The position numbers were made by a program, and so were the translations under genes. Shown one piece after another: positions 26,817 through 35,849 of a stretch of 49,422 nt of DNA. The notes under the pieces were generated by a model. It ran no database searches, was not told where the DNA came from, and saw only the letters and a list, made by a program, of their open reading frames with translations. The DNA comes from Natronorubrum sulfidifaciens JCM 14089 (GTDB lineage: Archaea; Halobacteriota; Halobacteria; Halobacteriales; Natrialbaceae), in contig NZ_AOHX01000033.1 in assembly GCF_000337735.1 (NCBI RefSeq), positions 1 to 49,422 on the forward strand. Reading direction: 5' to 3'. Each line of letters starts with the position of its first letter. Positions within the stretch are counted from its first letter, which is position 1.

Positions 26817-27686
26817 ATGCACTCGATCGAGGAGAAACGCGTCTACGGCGATCGTGCGGGAGCCATCGAGGCCTACGTCTCGAGTTCGATCGGCGTCGTC
26901 CGCGTCCGTGTTGCCGGCGACACCGTCGGCGAGTTCGGTCTCTGTGACCGCTGTACCGCCCGCGACATCGCAGCGACCGAGAGAGCGGTTGCGGTCGCAA
27001 CCGACGAGGATGTCCGGCTGTTGGTGCCATCGGCCGACGATGACGAGTCGACAGCTGACGACCCGGCGATCGTCGAAACCGGCTTCGGCCCCGCAGTCGC
27101 TGTCGGTGCCGACGACGCAGGGCTGCTGGCAGCGAGCCCCGACGGCGGTATCGCTCGGCTGGAAGGGGAGTTGACGGCCGCCGACGGCGACTGGAACACG
27201 CTCGAGTCCGACGGCATCGGGACGGTTCGGGCGATCGACCGCGACCTCATCGGCACCGATAGCGGTGTCTACCGTGTCCACGACGGTGGACTCGACCACG
27301 CCGGTCTCACGGCCGTCCGGGATGTCTCCGCGGCGGGCGTCCCGCTCGCTGCGACCGCCGACGGCCTCTACAAACTCGGCAACGGCTGGATGGAGATCCT
27401 CGAGGGGTCCTTTGAGGTCGTCGCTGCGGACCCACACACCGACCCGGGACGGCTTACGCGCGCTCACGCGGTCTCCGGAGAAACGGTCTACGCCTACAGC
27501 GAGGACGGCTGGCAGGTGTACGACCGCTCGAGTGAACCCATCGTCGGCATCGGCTACGGCGAGACGTGCTATGCCGTCACCGAACGGGGCACGTTCTGCT
27601 CGGCCACGCCGGACGACGACACCGGCCAGTGGCGGTCACGAACGCTCGGGATCGGAGACGTGACGGGACTCGCTGTGTCGTGGTAG
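26817..27686 (+). CDS. HVO_0234-like beta-propeller protein
   Basis: 289 residues with repeated 'DAGLLAASPDGGIARLEG', 'DSGVYRVHDGGLDHAG' and 'YSEDGWQVYDRSSEP' units, each a four-stranded blade of about 40-45 residues, giving six or seven blades. The haloarchaeal family is named after Haloferax HVO_0234, itself of unknown function. No signal peptide, so cytosolic. Divergent from glmM by 82 nt. Assignment is by recalled pattern and synteny, not search. Confidence 0.75.
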   Translation: MHSIEEKRVYGDRAGAIEAYVSSSIGVVRVRVAGDTVGEFGLCDRCTARDIAATERAVAVATDEDVRLLVPSADDDESTADDPAIVETGFGPAVAVGADDAGLLAASPDGGIARLEGELTAADGDWNTLESDGIGTVRAIDRDLIGTDSGVYRVHDGGLDHAGLTAVRDVSAAGVPLAATADGLYKLGNGWMEILEGSFEVVAADPHTDPGRLTRAHAVSGETVYAYSEDGWQVYDRSSEPIVGIGYGETCYAVTERGTFCSATPDDDTGQWRSRTLGIGDVTGLAVSW

Positions 27687-27772
27687 GCCGCCTCGAGTGC
27701 CGACGTGGGCGACGACTGGCACCTGTGTCGGTGCCGGACAGTTTAACTATCGTGAATTCGTTCGCTCCGAAC

Positions 27773-28303
27773 ATGAACGAACTTCCACGACGTAAACTCC
27801 TCGCCGTCACCGGGACTGCCCTGACCGGTGCCGTCGCCGGCTGTTCCGGCAGCGACGACGATCCGGACGACTCCACCGAGGCCGACGACCCGGATGCCGG
27901 TGACGAGGCCGACCCCGAACCGAGCGAAACGGACAGTTCGACCGGCGTCGCGGGCACCGTACTCGGTGATGTCATCGTCGACAACTCGGGCGAGACCGAA
28001 CACACGGTCGATGTCCTCGTCGAGTTCGATCGCGAGATCGAAGCCTGGTCGACCGAGACGCTCGAGGCAAACGAGGACGTGACCCTCGAGCGGAACTGGC
28101 CGACCGATCCGGGCCAGTTTCGCGTGGTCGCCCGCCTCGATCAGGGCGAGCCCGTCGAGATCACGCCCGCCCGGTGGAACGACCCCGACTGTCTCAATCT
28201 CTACGTTCGAATCGGTCGAGAGGGGACACTGACGTTCCTGAGTGACACCAGCGGTGGCCCCTGTGGTGACGGCGACGCCGATATCGACGACGCCGAGGCG
28301 TAA
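27773..28303 (+). CDS. Acidic lipoprotein, beta-sandwich type
   Basis: 176 residues from ATG at 27773 (MNELPRRKLLAVTGTALTGA), with RR signal and lipobox AVAGC. An acidic linker (DPDDSTEADDPDAGDEADPE) precedes a compact domain: GDVIVDNSGETEHTVDVLVE, 'WPTDPGQFRVVARLDQGEP', 'PDCLNLYVRIGREGTLTF' and 'GGPCGDGD'. Two cysteines may pair. It matches the broken lipoprotein at 3403-3818 in 'WP..PGQF...A.L' and 'DC'. A GTTTAACT element 30 nt upstream supports the start. Confidence 0.78.
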   Translation: MNELPRRKLLAVTGTALTGAVAGCSGSDDDPDDSTEADDPDAGDEADPEPSETDSSTGVAGTVLGDVIVDNSGETEHTVDVLVEFDREIEAWSTETLEANEDVTLERNWPTDPGQFRVVARLDQGEPVEITPARWNDPDCLNLYVRIGREGTLTFLSDTSGGPCGDGDADIDDAEA

Positions 28304-28365
28304 TCGCTCGAGCCACCACCACGACACTGCGAGTCACTCACGGTGTGCGCGAGAACGAAAACGGG

Positions 28366-28371
28366 TTTTAT
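28366..28371 (+). promoter_or_regulatory. TATA box of prs
   Basis: TTTTAT, centred 25.5 nt before the ATG at 28394. Confidence 0.6.
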
Positions 28372-28393
28372 CCTTCGTCCAGTCCACTCGAGT

Positions 28394-29248
28394 ATGACCA
28401 CGATCGTCAGCGGTGCTGACTCACAGACGCTTGCCGCTGCGCTTGCCCGTGAACTCGACGTTTCGCTCGCCACTGCCGAGTACAACCGGTTTCCCGACGG
28501 CGAACTGCTGGCTGCTGCGCCCGACTTCGACGACGACCGCGCCATCATCGTCGCTTCGACCGTCTCGAGCGACGCCCACATGGAACTGCTCCAGTTGCAG
28601 GATGCCGTCCGCGAAGCCGGTGCCGAAGAGGTCGTCACCATCCTCCCGTACATGGGCTACGGCCGGCAGGACAAGGCGTTCGAGGCGGGCCACCCGATCT
28701 CCGCCCGTGCGGTCGCCCGTGCTATCTCGACCGGCGCGGATCGTGTGCTGACCGTCACGCCCCACGAAGAAGCAGTGTGTGAGTTCTTCGAACCGACGGC
28801 GACCGCCGTCGATGCGGCCGGCCGCCTCGCCGAACCGCTGCCAGACGACCTCGAGGACCCCGTCTTCCTCTCGCCCGACGCGGGCGCGATCGAACTCGCC
28901 GAGACGGTTCGTGACGCCTACGGCGACGGCGAGACGGACTACTTCGAGAAGAAACGCCACTCCGGCACCGACGTCGAGATCACCCCGAGCGATGTCGACG
29001 TGGCCGGCCGCGACGTCGTCGTCGCGGACGACATCATCGCGACCGGGTCGACGATGAGTGAGTCCGTCGCCGTCCTGCAAGAGCGTGGCGTCGGCCGCGT
29101 GTTCCTCACCTGCGTTCATCCGCTGCTCGCCGACAACGCAGTGACGAAACTCTCTCGAGCCGGTGTCGAGGCGATCTACGGCACGGATACGATCGAACGG
29201 CCGATGAGCGACGTCTCGGTCGCACCGTCGATCGCCGAACACCTCTAA
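28394..29248 (+). CDS. prs: Ribose-phosphate pyrophosphokinase
   Basis: 284 residues, within the archaeal (class III-like) PRPP synthase length. It makes PRPP from ribose-5-phosphate and ATP for purine, pyrimidine and histidine synthesis. 'EYNRFPDGELLAAAPDF', ATP-binding 'LPYMGYGRQDKAFEAGHPIS', PRPP loop VVVADDIIATGSTMSE and C-terminal YGTDTIERPMSDVSV match. TTTTAT 26 nt upstream argues for ATG 28394 over the upstream start. Confidence 0.95.
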   Translation: MTTIVSGADSQTLAAALARELDVSLATAEYNRFPDGELLAAAPDFDDDRAIIVASTVSSDAHMELLQLQDAVREAGAEEVVTILPYMGYGRQDKAFEAGHPISARAVARAISTGADRVLTVTPHEEAVCEFFEPTATAVDAAGRLAEPLPDDLEDPVFLSPDAGAIELAETVRDAYGDGETDYFEKKRHSGTDVEITPSDVDVAGRDVVVADDIIATGSTMSESVAVLQERGVGRVFLTCVHPLLADNAVTKLSRAGVEAIYGTDTIERPMSDVSVAPSIAEHL

Positions 29249-29406
29249 ACGACCGCGACGCGGCGGCGCTCGAGTGGGTGTAACTGTTAAGTCGCTTCAC
29301 GTGACATTCTCACGCAGAGACGATTCGGTCCGGGCCAATGGGTACCTGCTGGTGGACTCGAGTAACCGGCCGTCGCCCGTGGGGGCAATCGAGGGAGTGA
29401 GACCTG

Positions 29407-29958
29407 ATGCACGGAATCATCCACAAAACACTCGAGGAGTATGTCATCGCAAAGACCGACGAGGAGACGTGGGACTCGATCGTCGACCGCGCCGACATCG
29501 AGCCAACGCTGTATCTTCCCGTCTCGTCGTACGACGACGCCGAAATCGAGGCCGTCCTCGAGACGCTCTCGTCGCTGGCCGTCCAAAAACGCCGGCAGAT
29601 CGAACGCGATTTCGGGCGAGCGCTCGCCCCCGAACTCCTGTCGACGTTCGCCGCCCACGTTCGCGACGATGGGGATCTGTTCGCCGTGCTTGAACGCCTC
29701 GAGTCGATCGTCGAGAGCGTCGACACGACGACGAACGCGAACGCAGTGCCAACCGTTTCGGGGACTCGAGAGTCGCCTGACTGCGTTCGTGTGACCTACC
29801 GAACCCACCGGGAGCCGTGTTACTGTGGGGTCGCACAGGGGATTCTCGAGGGGATGGCCGATACGTTCGAGACCGAGGCGACCGTCACCGAAACGGCGTG
29901 TGTCGCCGACGGCGACGAGACGTGTGTGTTTCGCGTGGAACGCGTGGAACGAGTGTAA
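29407..29958 (+). CDS. H-NOX-like / V4R-type small sensor protein without the usual haem histidine
   Basis: 183 residues. The N-terminal half (MHGIIHKTLEEYVIAKTDEE, 'YLPVSSYDDAEIEAVLETLS', RDFGRALAPELL) is the H-NOX fold. The C-terminal half has Y131-R-T133-H-R135, matching the H-NOX YxSxR haem motif with Ser replaced by Thr. V102 falls where the proximal His102 belongs; the alignment is by eye. The segment CYCGVAQGILEGMADTF and 'TETACVADGDETC' (Cys138, 140, 165, 173) reads like the V4R domain, which shares the fold and can bind metal by cysteine. So the ligand is uncertain: haem by another residue, zinc, or a lipid-like small molecule. No fused output domain and no neighbour kinase. It starts 159 nt after prs, likely its own unit. 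Confidence 0.72.
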   Translation: MHGIIHKTLEEYVIAKTDEETWDSIVDRADIEPTLYLPVSSYDDAEIEAVLETLSSLAVQKRRQIERDFGRALAPELLSTFAAHVRDDGDLFAVLERLESIVESVDTTTNANAVPTVSGTRESPDCVRVTYRTHREPCYCGVAQGILEGMADTFETEATVTETACVADGDETCVFRVERVERV

Positions 29959-30012
29959 CGCCGGTGACTGACGGCTCGATATGCTGCCGTGGCTACTCGA
30001 GGTCCGGGGCCG

Positions 30013-32151
30013 TTATCGTCGTCGACCGAGCAGCGCAATCGCGAGTACCACTGCGAGCGCGACGACGCCGGCGACGCCGCCGAAGCCGGGCATCGACTCG
30101 AGGCCTCCGAGCACGCCACCGACGGTGACCGTCGTCGACTGCCCGCCGGCGACGATCTCGTAGCGTCCGTCCTCGCTGAACTGGAGGTCGACCTCGACAG
30201 TGCCGGTTTCGCCGGGTGCGAGCGCGATCGGCTGTCCGCTGACGGTCTCCGCGGCGGTTCGGAACTCGAGTGTGCCCGCTGCCGGATACTCGTCGCTCGT
30301 CGTCACCGTCGCCGTCGCCGTCACCGACTCGCCGGGGTCGACGCTGTCGGGGCTGACCTGTAGCTCGGTGACGGTCAAACTCGGTGCCGACCGAACGACG
30401 ACAGTCAGTCGATCCGAGCCGATCCGGACGTCGTGGATACCGGGTTCCATCGGCGTCCACGACAGCGTCTCGTTCACCCGTGCACCGCCCTCGAGGTGGG
30501 TCTGTGTGTGCGCCATGATTTTCCCGTCAACCTGTAGCGTCGCATCCGCGGTGCCGGCTCGAGTGTCGACGTTCTCGACCGTGACTGGAACCGTGACGCG
30601 CTCGCCGGCCGGCACCGCCAACACGCCACGGTCGGTCGCGCTGTCTGCGGTTTGCGTATCGAGACTACCGATGTCGGCGCGATCCCAGCGCTCCCACGGT
30701 TGGTCGCTAACCCTGATCGAGTCCACCCCAACTCCGTACGCGATGGTCGCCCGCGGCTGGTCGAATGCGGCCCGGTGTTCGAAGCGGTTCCACGCCTCCG
30801 GCGTCTCGTCTGTGCGGGTGTATCGATCGGCACGGTCTCGAACGGTCGGTCCGCCCGCAGCCTCGAGCGCCTCGAGGAACTCGGCCTCGCTCACCCGCTC
30901 GTCGCGAGCGTTCAGCGTCCGGAACACGTCGTCGAGGCTTCGGTCGCCCTCGGTCGCGAGCCGGAGCTGTCGATCCAGGTCGCCGTACACCAGCGCCCCT
31001 TTCAGGTAGTCCGCGTTGCTGTCGCCCCAGGTCGACGGCTCGGTGAGGACGGCGTCCGACGCGGGCGACTCCGCACCACGCTCGAGTGAGCGACGGAACT
31101 CACGGAACGTGATCAGCTCCTGTTCGTACGCGAGCAGGGCCGCGTAGTACTCCGCTTGCGCTTCGACGAGCCATCTGCTATCGCTTGCAGTCCCGACGTC
31201 TGGGTTGGCAAATCGCTGTCTGACGTGGACGTACTCGTGGAGCCAGACGTTCGTCGCCGTCTCGAGCGGTGCGTCGGCGACGACCCACGCGTCGCTGGGG
31301 CCGTACTGCATCCCGCGTGACCCCCAGTCGACGTCGCTCGGCACGGCGACCATGACAGCCTCGGTAGCGCTCGAGCCCACGTCGAGACGCCCGCTTGCGG
31401 CCTCGAGGCTGTCGAGGATCTCGGTCGGTCGCTCTCGAAGGTCGGCGGCCTCGAGCACGACCAGTCTGATCCGTTCGCCGTCGACGACGCGTTCGTGTTC
31501 GGTCACCGCCCCAAAGACGGCCAGCTCCGTGCCGGCTGCGCCGGGGCCGTCGACGGTGACCGTTTCCTCGATACCGATCGGGTCGCTGGTCGCCGTCCGA
31601 TAAGAGAGGCCCACGGTGGGGACCTGAACCACGCCCCACTCGCCGGTCTCGAGGAAGGCGTAGCCGCCCTCGCCGTCGCTTGTTGGTGCCGTCGCCGCCT
31701 CTGTTTCGGCGACGGGCTGGGCCGCGTGGCCGTCGATCGCCCCTGTTCGGTTCGCCGGCATGGTAAACCGAACAGTCGGCGACTCGGTCGTCTCGTCCCA
31801 CCGGTACGTTCCTCGATCGGTCGCCTCGAAGCCCGCAGCGGTGTGGACCTCGGCTTCCGACTCGAGGTCGATCTCGAGGGCGGTCATCGACTCCGGCACG
31901 TCGAACGTCATCTCGGTTTCGAACGTCCCCGGTTGTGCCGGGAGCTGTCGGAGCGTCGTCGTCCGCTCGAGAACGTCGTTCGTGCTGGACAGGCTGGCTG
32001 TCGACCCGCTGTTCACGCTGGGAACGCTCGCGGCGTCGCCATCGGCCGTGTCAGTCTCGGGAGCTATCTGCGACCCGCCGGCACCGGCGACACCCGCAGG
32101 GAGTGCGGTGAGCAGTAATACGACGAGCACGACGGCGACTCGAGTGGTCAC
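30013..32151 (-). CDS. Secreted HExxH metallopeptidase-like protein with PGF-CTERM anchor
   Basis: 712 residues. Signal peptide MTTRVAVVLVVLLLTALPAG, then a beta-rich N-terminal domain to about 240. HEYVH at 305-309 with 'WLVEAQAEYYA' about 20 residues on (E330) is a gluzincin zinc site, as in M1/M61-like peptidases. A helical domain follows to about 460 ('DDVFRTLNARDERVSEAEFL'). After it come two CARDB/Ig-like beta modules (about 490-680: 'GERVTVPVTVENVDTRAG', 'DPGESVTATATVTTSDEYPA'). It ends PGFGGVAGVVALAVVLAIAL plus GRRR-like basics, a PGF-CTERM tail for archaeosortase processing and lipid anchoring. Substrate unknown; cell surface. Confidence 0.82.
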   Translation of the reverse strand: MTTRVAVVLVVLLLTALPAGVAGAGGSQIAPETDTADGDAASVPSVNSGSTASLSSTNDVLERTTTLRQLPAQPGTFETEMTFDVPESMTALEIDLESEAEVHTAAGFEATDRGTYRWDETTESPTVRFTMPANRTGAIDGHAAQPVAETEAATAPTSDGEGGYAFLETGEWGVVQVPTVGLSYRTATSDPIGIEETVTVDGPGAAGTELAVFGAVTEHERVVDGERIRLVVLEAADLRERPTEILDSLEAASGRLDVGSSATEAVMVAVPSDVDWGSRGMQYGPSDAWVVADAPLETATNVWLHEYVHVRQRFANPDVGTASDSRWLVEAQAEYYAALLAYEQELITFREFRRSLERGAESPASDAVLTEPSTWGDSNADYLKGALVYGDLDRQLRLATEGDRSLDDVFRTLNARDERVSEAEFLEALEAAGGPTVRDRADRYTRTDETPEAWNRFEHRAAFDQPRATIAYGVGVDSIRVSDQPWERWDRADIGSLDTQTADSATDRGVLAVPAGERVTVPVTVENVDTRAGTADATLQVDGKIMAHTQTHLEGGARVNETLSWTPMEPGIHDVRIGSDRLTVVVRSAPSLTVTELQVSPDSVDPGESVTATATVTTSDEYPAAGTLEFRTAAETVSGQPIALAPGETGTVEVDLQFSEDGRYEIVAGGQSTTVTVGGVLGGLESMPGFGGVAGVVALAVVLAIALLGRRR

Positions 32152-32235
32152 TACCTTGCTCTGTCGAGTCCGCGATGATGACTGTTACGGCACAGAGACT
32201 GTCTGGCAAAAACCCACCTCGCTCCGCTCGGCGCG

Positions 32236-35200
32236 CTACTTCGACGCGTCCGCAGCCGCCAGCGGCTCGAGTGCGATTTCCATCATTACACCTTCGACCT
32301 CCCACTCCTTGCGAGCGCCGTTGTCGACCTCGAGGTCGCCCAGTTCGTCGGCACGGACTTCCTCGCGGATGAGGGCCTCGCGCTCGCTGACGAGGTCGGC
32401 GACGCGGTCGTCGTCGATCGCGAGGTCCAGTGCGATCCGTTCTTCGACGTCTAAGTCGAGGTCTTTGCGCATCTCCTGGACACGGCGGATGACCTCGCGG
32501 GCGTAGCCCTCGCTTTCGATATCCTCGGTCAGCGAGGCGTCGACGTAAACGACGCCGCGGTCGTCGTTGTCGAGGCCGAACGCGGTGCCGGCGACACCGT
32601 CGGGCGTCTCGGTGACAAAGGAGACCATTGCCTCGGTGATCGACTCGTCGTCTTCGAGCACGTCCGAGACGGCCTCTTCGAGTGCCTCGAGGGTCGTCTC
32701 CTCGATACGGGCCTCGTTGAGCGCGGTCATGACCTCGCCAGCGCGGCCACCGAAGGCCGGGCCGAGCTCGCTCATGTCGGCTTCGGCGCTGTAGTCGAGT
32801 TCGCCCCACTGACTGTCGGGTGAGACGAGTTCGATCTCGCGGGCGTTGAGTCGCTCCTCGAGCAGCGTCGTGTGTCGCTCGACAGCTTCGACGACGCGCT
32901 GGTCGTCAGCTGCGACGACGACCCGTGGGACGGGCCAGCGCAGCTTGCGACCGGCCTGCTGGCGCGCGTTCGCGCCGGCTTCTTCGATCGCTCGCAGCAG
33001 GGCAACGTCCTCCTCGAGCTGTTCGTCGACCCAGTACTCCTCGACGGCCGGCCAGTCTTCCATGTGGACGGTGTCGTGGTCGGCCTCGCCGGCGAGCGTG
33101 CCGTAGATCTCCTCGCTGACGAACGGCGCGAACGGGGCCAGCAGAGTGACGCTCTCCCGGAGCACCCGGTAGATCGTCGCGTAGGCGGCCGTTTTGGAGC
33201 CGCTGTCCTCTTCATCCCACATCCGTTCGCGGACGGCCTGGATGTAGAATCGGGAGACGTCCTCGACGACGAACTCGAGCAGGGCCTCGAGGGCGCGGTC
33301 TTGTCGGAACGCCTCTAAGTGCTCGGTCATCTCGGCTTTGGTGGCCTGCAGGCGGGCGAGGACCCACTCATCGACCAGTTCGAGGTCGTCGTCGACCGAC
33401 TCGAGGTCCGTCTCGGACGGTTCGAAGCCGTCTAAGCGCATGTACGGCAGTGGGAACCGGAAGACGTTCCACAGCGTCCGGAGGTGGTTCTCCATCGTCC
33501 CCATCTCGTCCCACGAGAAGCGCATGTCGTCGCCCTGTGGGTTCGCAGACAGGAGGAACATCCGCATCGCGTCGGAGCCGTGGCGCTCGATCGCCACGTC
33601 GGGCTCGACGACGTTGCCGACGGATTTGGACATCTTGCGGCCGTCTTCGTCCAGTGCGTGGCCGTGCATGAGGACCTTGTCGTAGGGGATCTCGCCCATC
33701 GCGGCGGTGCCCATCCCGAGCTGGGACCAGAACCAGCCGCGGGTCTGGTCGTGGGCCTCGAGGATGAGGTCGGCGGGCCAGAGTTCGTCGAATCGGCTGT
33801 CGTCGGATGGGAAATCAAGGGTGCCCCACGACGCCACCGAGGAGTCGAGCCAGACGTCGAAGACGTCGGGAACGCGGGTGTAGGTCGTGCCGTCCTCGGT
33901 GATCGTGAGATCGTCGACCGTGTCCTTGTGGAGGTCGACGGCCTCGGGGTCGACATCTTGGTCGACCCGTTCGGCGAGTTCCTCGCGGGTTCCGACGACG
34001 ATCATGTCTTCATCGTCATCGCGGTCTTCGGGGGTCCAGACCGGCAGCGGGATGCCCCAGTAACGCTGGCGCGAGACGTTCCAGTCCGGGGCCTCTTCGA
34101 CGAAGTCCCGGAACCGGTTGTCGCGAGCCCACTGTGGGTACCACTCGCTGTCCTCGATGTTGTCGAGGAGTTCGTCTTTGACGTCCGTGATCGTGATGAA
34201 CCACTGGTCGGTGACGATCTGCAGGATGCCCGTATCACACCGCCAACAGTGGCCGTAGCTGTGATTGACTGTGCCCGAGGCGAGCAACGCGCCGTTTGCC
34301 TCGAGGTCGGCCATGATCTCGTCGTCGGCCTCTTTGACGAACTGGCCCTCGTACTTTCCGGCCTCGTCGGTGTAGACGCCGTCGCCGCCGACGGGACAGA
34401 AGATCGGGAGCTCGAGTTCGGTGCCGCGGTAGAAGTCCTCCTCACCGTGGCCGGGTGCGGAGTGGACGAGTCCGGTACCGCTTCCGTGGGTGTCGACGTA
34501 GTCGCCGGCATACACTTCGAACACGCCCTCGCCGTCGACGTGGTCGGGCACCTCCTCGGCGAGTGGGTGCTCGTAGGACCAGCCAAGCAGGTCCTCACCG
34601 GTCAGCTCTTCGACGACCTCGTAGTCGTCGTAGCGCCCTTCTTTGAGGACGTCCTCGTGTTTGGCTTCGGCGACGTACAGCAGTTCCTCCTCGCCATCTT
34701 TTTCCGCGCGCACGCCGACGTAGTCGCCCTCCTCGTCGACGGCAACGAACGTGTTCGCCGGAATCGTCCACGGCGTCGTCGTCCAGATGACGATCGAGCC
34801 CTCGCGGTCCTCGAGATCAAATTTGACGTAGATCGAGGGGTCCTCGACGTCCTCGTACTCGACTTCGTTGTTCGCGATTGCGGTCTCACAGCGTGGACAC
34901 TGCGAGATCGAGCGATGGCCCTGCTCGACCAAGTCGCGGTCTGCAGCCTTCGAAAAGCCCCACCAGGCGGCTTCCATGTACTCGGGGCTGACCGTTCGGT
35001 AGGGGTTGTCCCAGTCCATCCAGACGCCGAAGGATTTGAAATCCGACTGGAGTCCCTCGAGTTGCTCGTCGGCGTAGTCTTTACACTCCTGAATGAAGTT
35101 CTCCTCGCCGAACTCCTCGATGTCTTTTTTGTTCTCGAAGCCGAGTTTTTCCTCGACTTTGGTCTCGATCGGGAGGCCGTGCATGTCATAGCCCGGTCGG

Positions 35201-35448
35201 TCGGTGACGTCGTACCCCTGCATGCGCAGGAAGCGGATGTAGACGTCTTTCAGGGACTTGTTCCACGTCGTCCCCATGTGTGCCGACCCCGACGTGTACG
35301 GCGGGCCGTCGACGAAGAAGAACGATTCACCGTCGGAGCGATGCTCGACCGTCTGCTCGTAGGCGTCGACGTCGTCCCAGTAGTCGAACACCCGTTGCTC
35401 TAAGGCGTGGGGATCGTACTGGTCGTCGACCTCGCCGAACCTGCTCAT
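32236..35448 (-). CDS. ileS: Isoleucyl-tRNA synthetase
   Basis: 1070 residues from ATG at 35448 (MSRFGEVDDQYDPHALEQRV). Class Ia synthetase. The HIGH-like motif sits in PPYTSGSAHMGTTWNKSLKD and the KMSKS loop is GRKMSKSVGN. The editing CP1 domain lies at about 190-400, the anticodon-binding domain at about 640-800, and a long acidic C-terminus is as in archaeal IleRS. Zinc cysteines (CPRCETAIANNEVEYE) are visible. The upstream in-frame part to 35580 lacks homology and is not used. Confidence 0.97.
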   Translation of the reverse strand: MSRFGEVDDQYDPHALEQRVFDYWDDVDAYEQTVEHRSDGESFFFVDGPPYTSGSAHMGTTWNKSLKDVYIRFLRMQGYDVTDRPGYDMHGLPIETKVEEKLGFENKKDIEEFGEENFIQECKDYADEQLEGLQSDFKSFGVWMDWDNPYRTVSPEYMEAAWWGFSKAADRDLVEQGHRSISQCPRCETAIANNEVEYEDVEDPSIYVKFDLEDREGSIVIWTTTPWTIPANTFVAVDEEGDYVGVRAEKDGEEELLYVAEAKHEDVLKEGRYDDYEVVEELTGEDLLGWSYEHPLAEEVPDHVDGEGVFEVYAGDYVDTHGSGTGLVHSAPGHGEEDFYRGTELELPIFCPVGGDGVYTDEAGKYEGQFVKEADDEIMADLEANGALLASGTVNHSYGHCWRCDTGILQIVTDQWFITITDVKDELLDNIEDSEWYPQWARDNRFRDFVEEAPDWNVSRQRYWGIPLPVWTPEDRDDDEDMIVVGTREELAERVDQDVDPEAVDLHKDTVDDLTITEDGTTYTRVPDVFDVWLDSSVASWGTLDFPSDDSRFDELWPADLILEAHDQTRGWFWSQLGMGTAAMGEIPYDKVLMHGHALDEDGRKMSKSVGNVVEPDVAIERHGSDAMRMFLLSANPQGDDMRFSWDEMGTMENHLRTLWNVFRFPLPYMRLDGFEPSETDLESVDDDLELVDEWVLARLQATKAEMTEHLEAFRQDRALEALLEFVVEDVSRFYIQAVRERMWDEEDSGSKTAAYATIYRVLRESVTLLAPFAPFVSEEIYGTLAGEADHDTVHMEDWPAVEEYWVDEQLEEDVALLRAIEEAGANARQQAGRKLRWPVPRVVVAADDQRVVEAVERHTTLLEERLNAREIELVSPDSQWGELDYSAEADMSELGPAFGGRAGEVMTALNEARIEETTLEALEEAVSDVLEDDESITEAMVSFVTETPDGVAGTAFGLDNDDRGVVYVDASLTEDIESEGYAREVIRRVQEMRKDLDLDVEERIALDLAIDDDRVADLVSEREALIREEVRADELGDLEVDNGARKEWEVEGVMMEIALEPLAAADASK

Positions 35449-35570
35449 ACGTGACGTAACTGGCTGGGATAGTAAAGAGGAATCGATATGCGAGGTTCGA
35501 CTGCGGGGGACGATCGGTCGCCATCGATCGTTCGGTGTGTCTATGGGACGGCACTCGAAACAGCCACCGT

Positions 35571-35843
35571 ATGGATGCACGTGACGCGATTGACGTCCTC
35601 TTCGATCAGGAGGTTCTGAAACTCATCACGATCGCCGTAGTTGGTTGGTGGCTGCTCAACGCGAGTGTAACGGGCGGGGCCAGTGGGAGTGTCGGGGTCG
35701 GAACCGCCGCACCGCTGCGATTCCTCTATGACGGACTGGTCACACTCACGTGGCTCACTGGCACCGTCATCTACTACGGTGGCGTTCTCGCGTTGCTCGT
35801 CAAACTCGTCTACGAAGCGTCCCGCCGGGCCAACTCGAGCTAG
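35571..35843 (+). CDS. Small two-helix membrane protein
   Basis: 90 residues (MDARDAIDVLFDQEVLKLIT). Helices at about 17-36 (ITIAVVGWWLLNASVTGG) and 57-80 (TWLTGTVIYYGGVLALLVKL), then a short basic tail. Unknown function. It is convergent with the gene at 35840, and the two stop codons overlap inside CTAG (see the palindrome entry). Confidence 0.6.
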   Translation: MDARDAIDVLFDQEVLKLITIAVVGWWLLNASVTGGASGSVGVGTAAPLRFLYDGLVTLTWLTGTVIYYGGVLALLVKLVYEASRRANSS

Positions 35844-35849
35844 CTCGAG
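35834..35849. repeat. 16-bp perfect palindrome over mutual stop codons
   Basis: CTCGAGCTAGCTCGAG equals its own reverse complement. The central CTAG supplies TAG to both convergent genes: TAG at 35841-35843 (plus) and its complement at 35840-35842 (minus). A hairpin could form in either transcript; no T-tract follows. Confidence 0.85.

Noticed and set aside
33484-35403. 639-codon open frame antisense to ileS
   Set aside because: Shadow of the IleRS codon pattern; the sense protein carries HIGH, KMSKS and zinc motifs.
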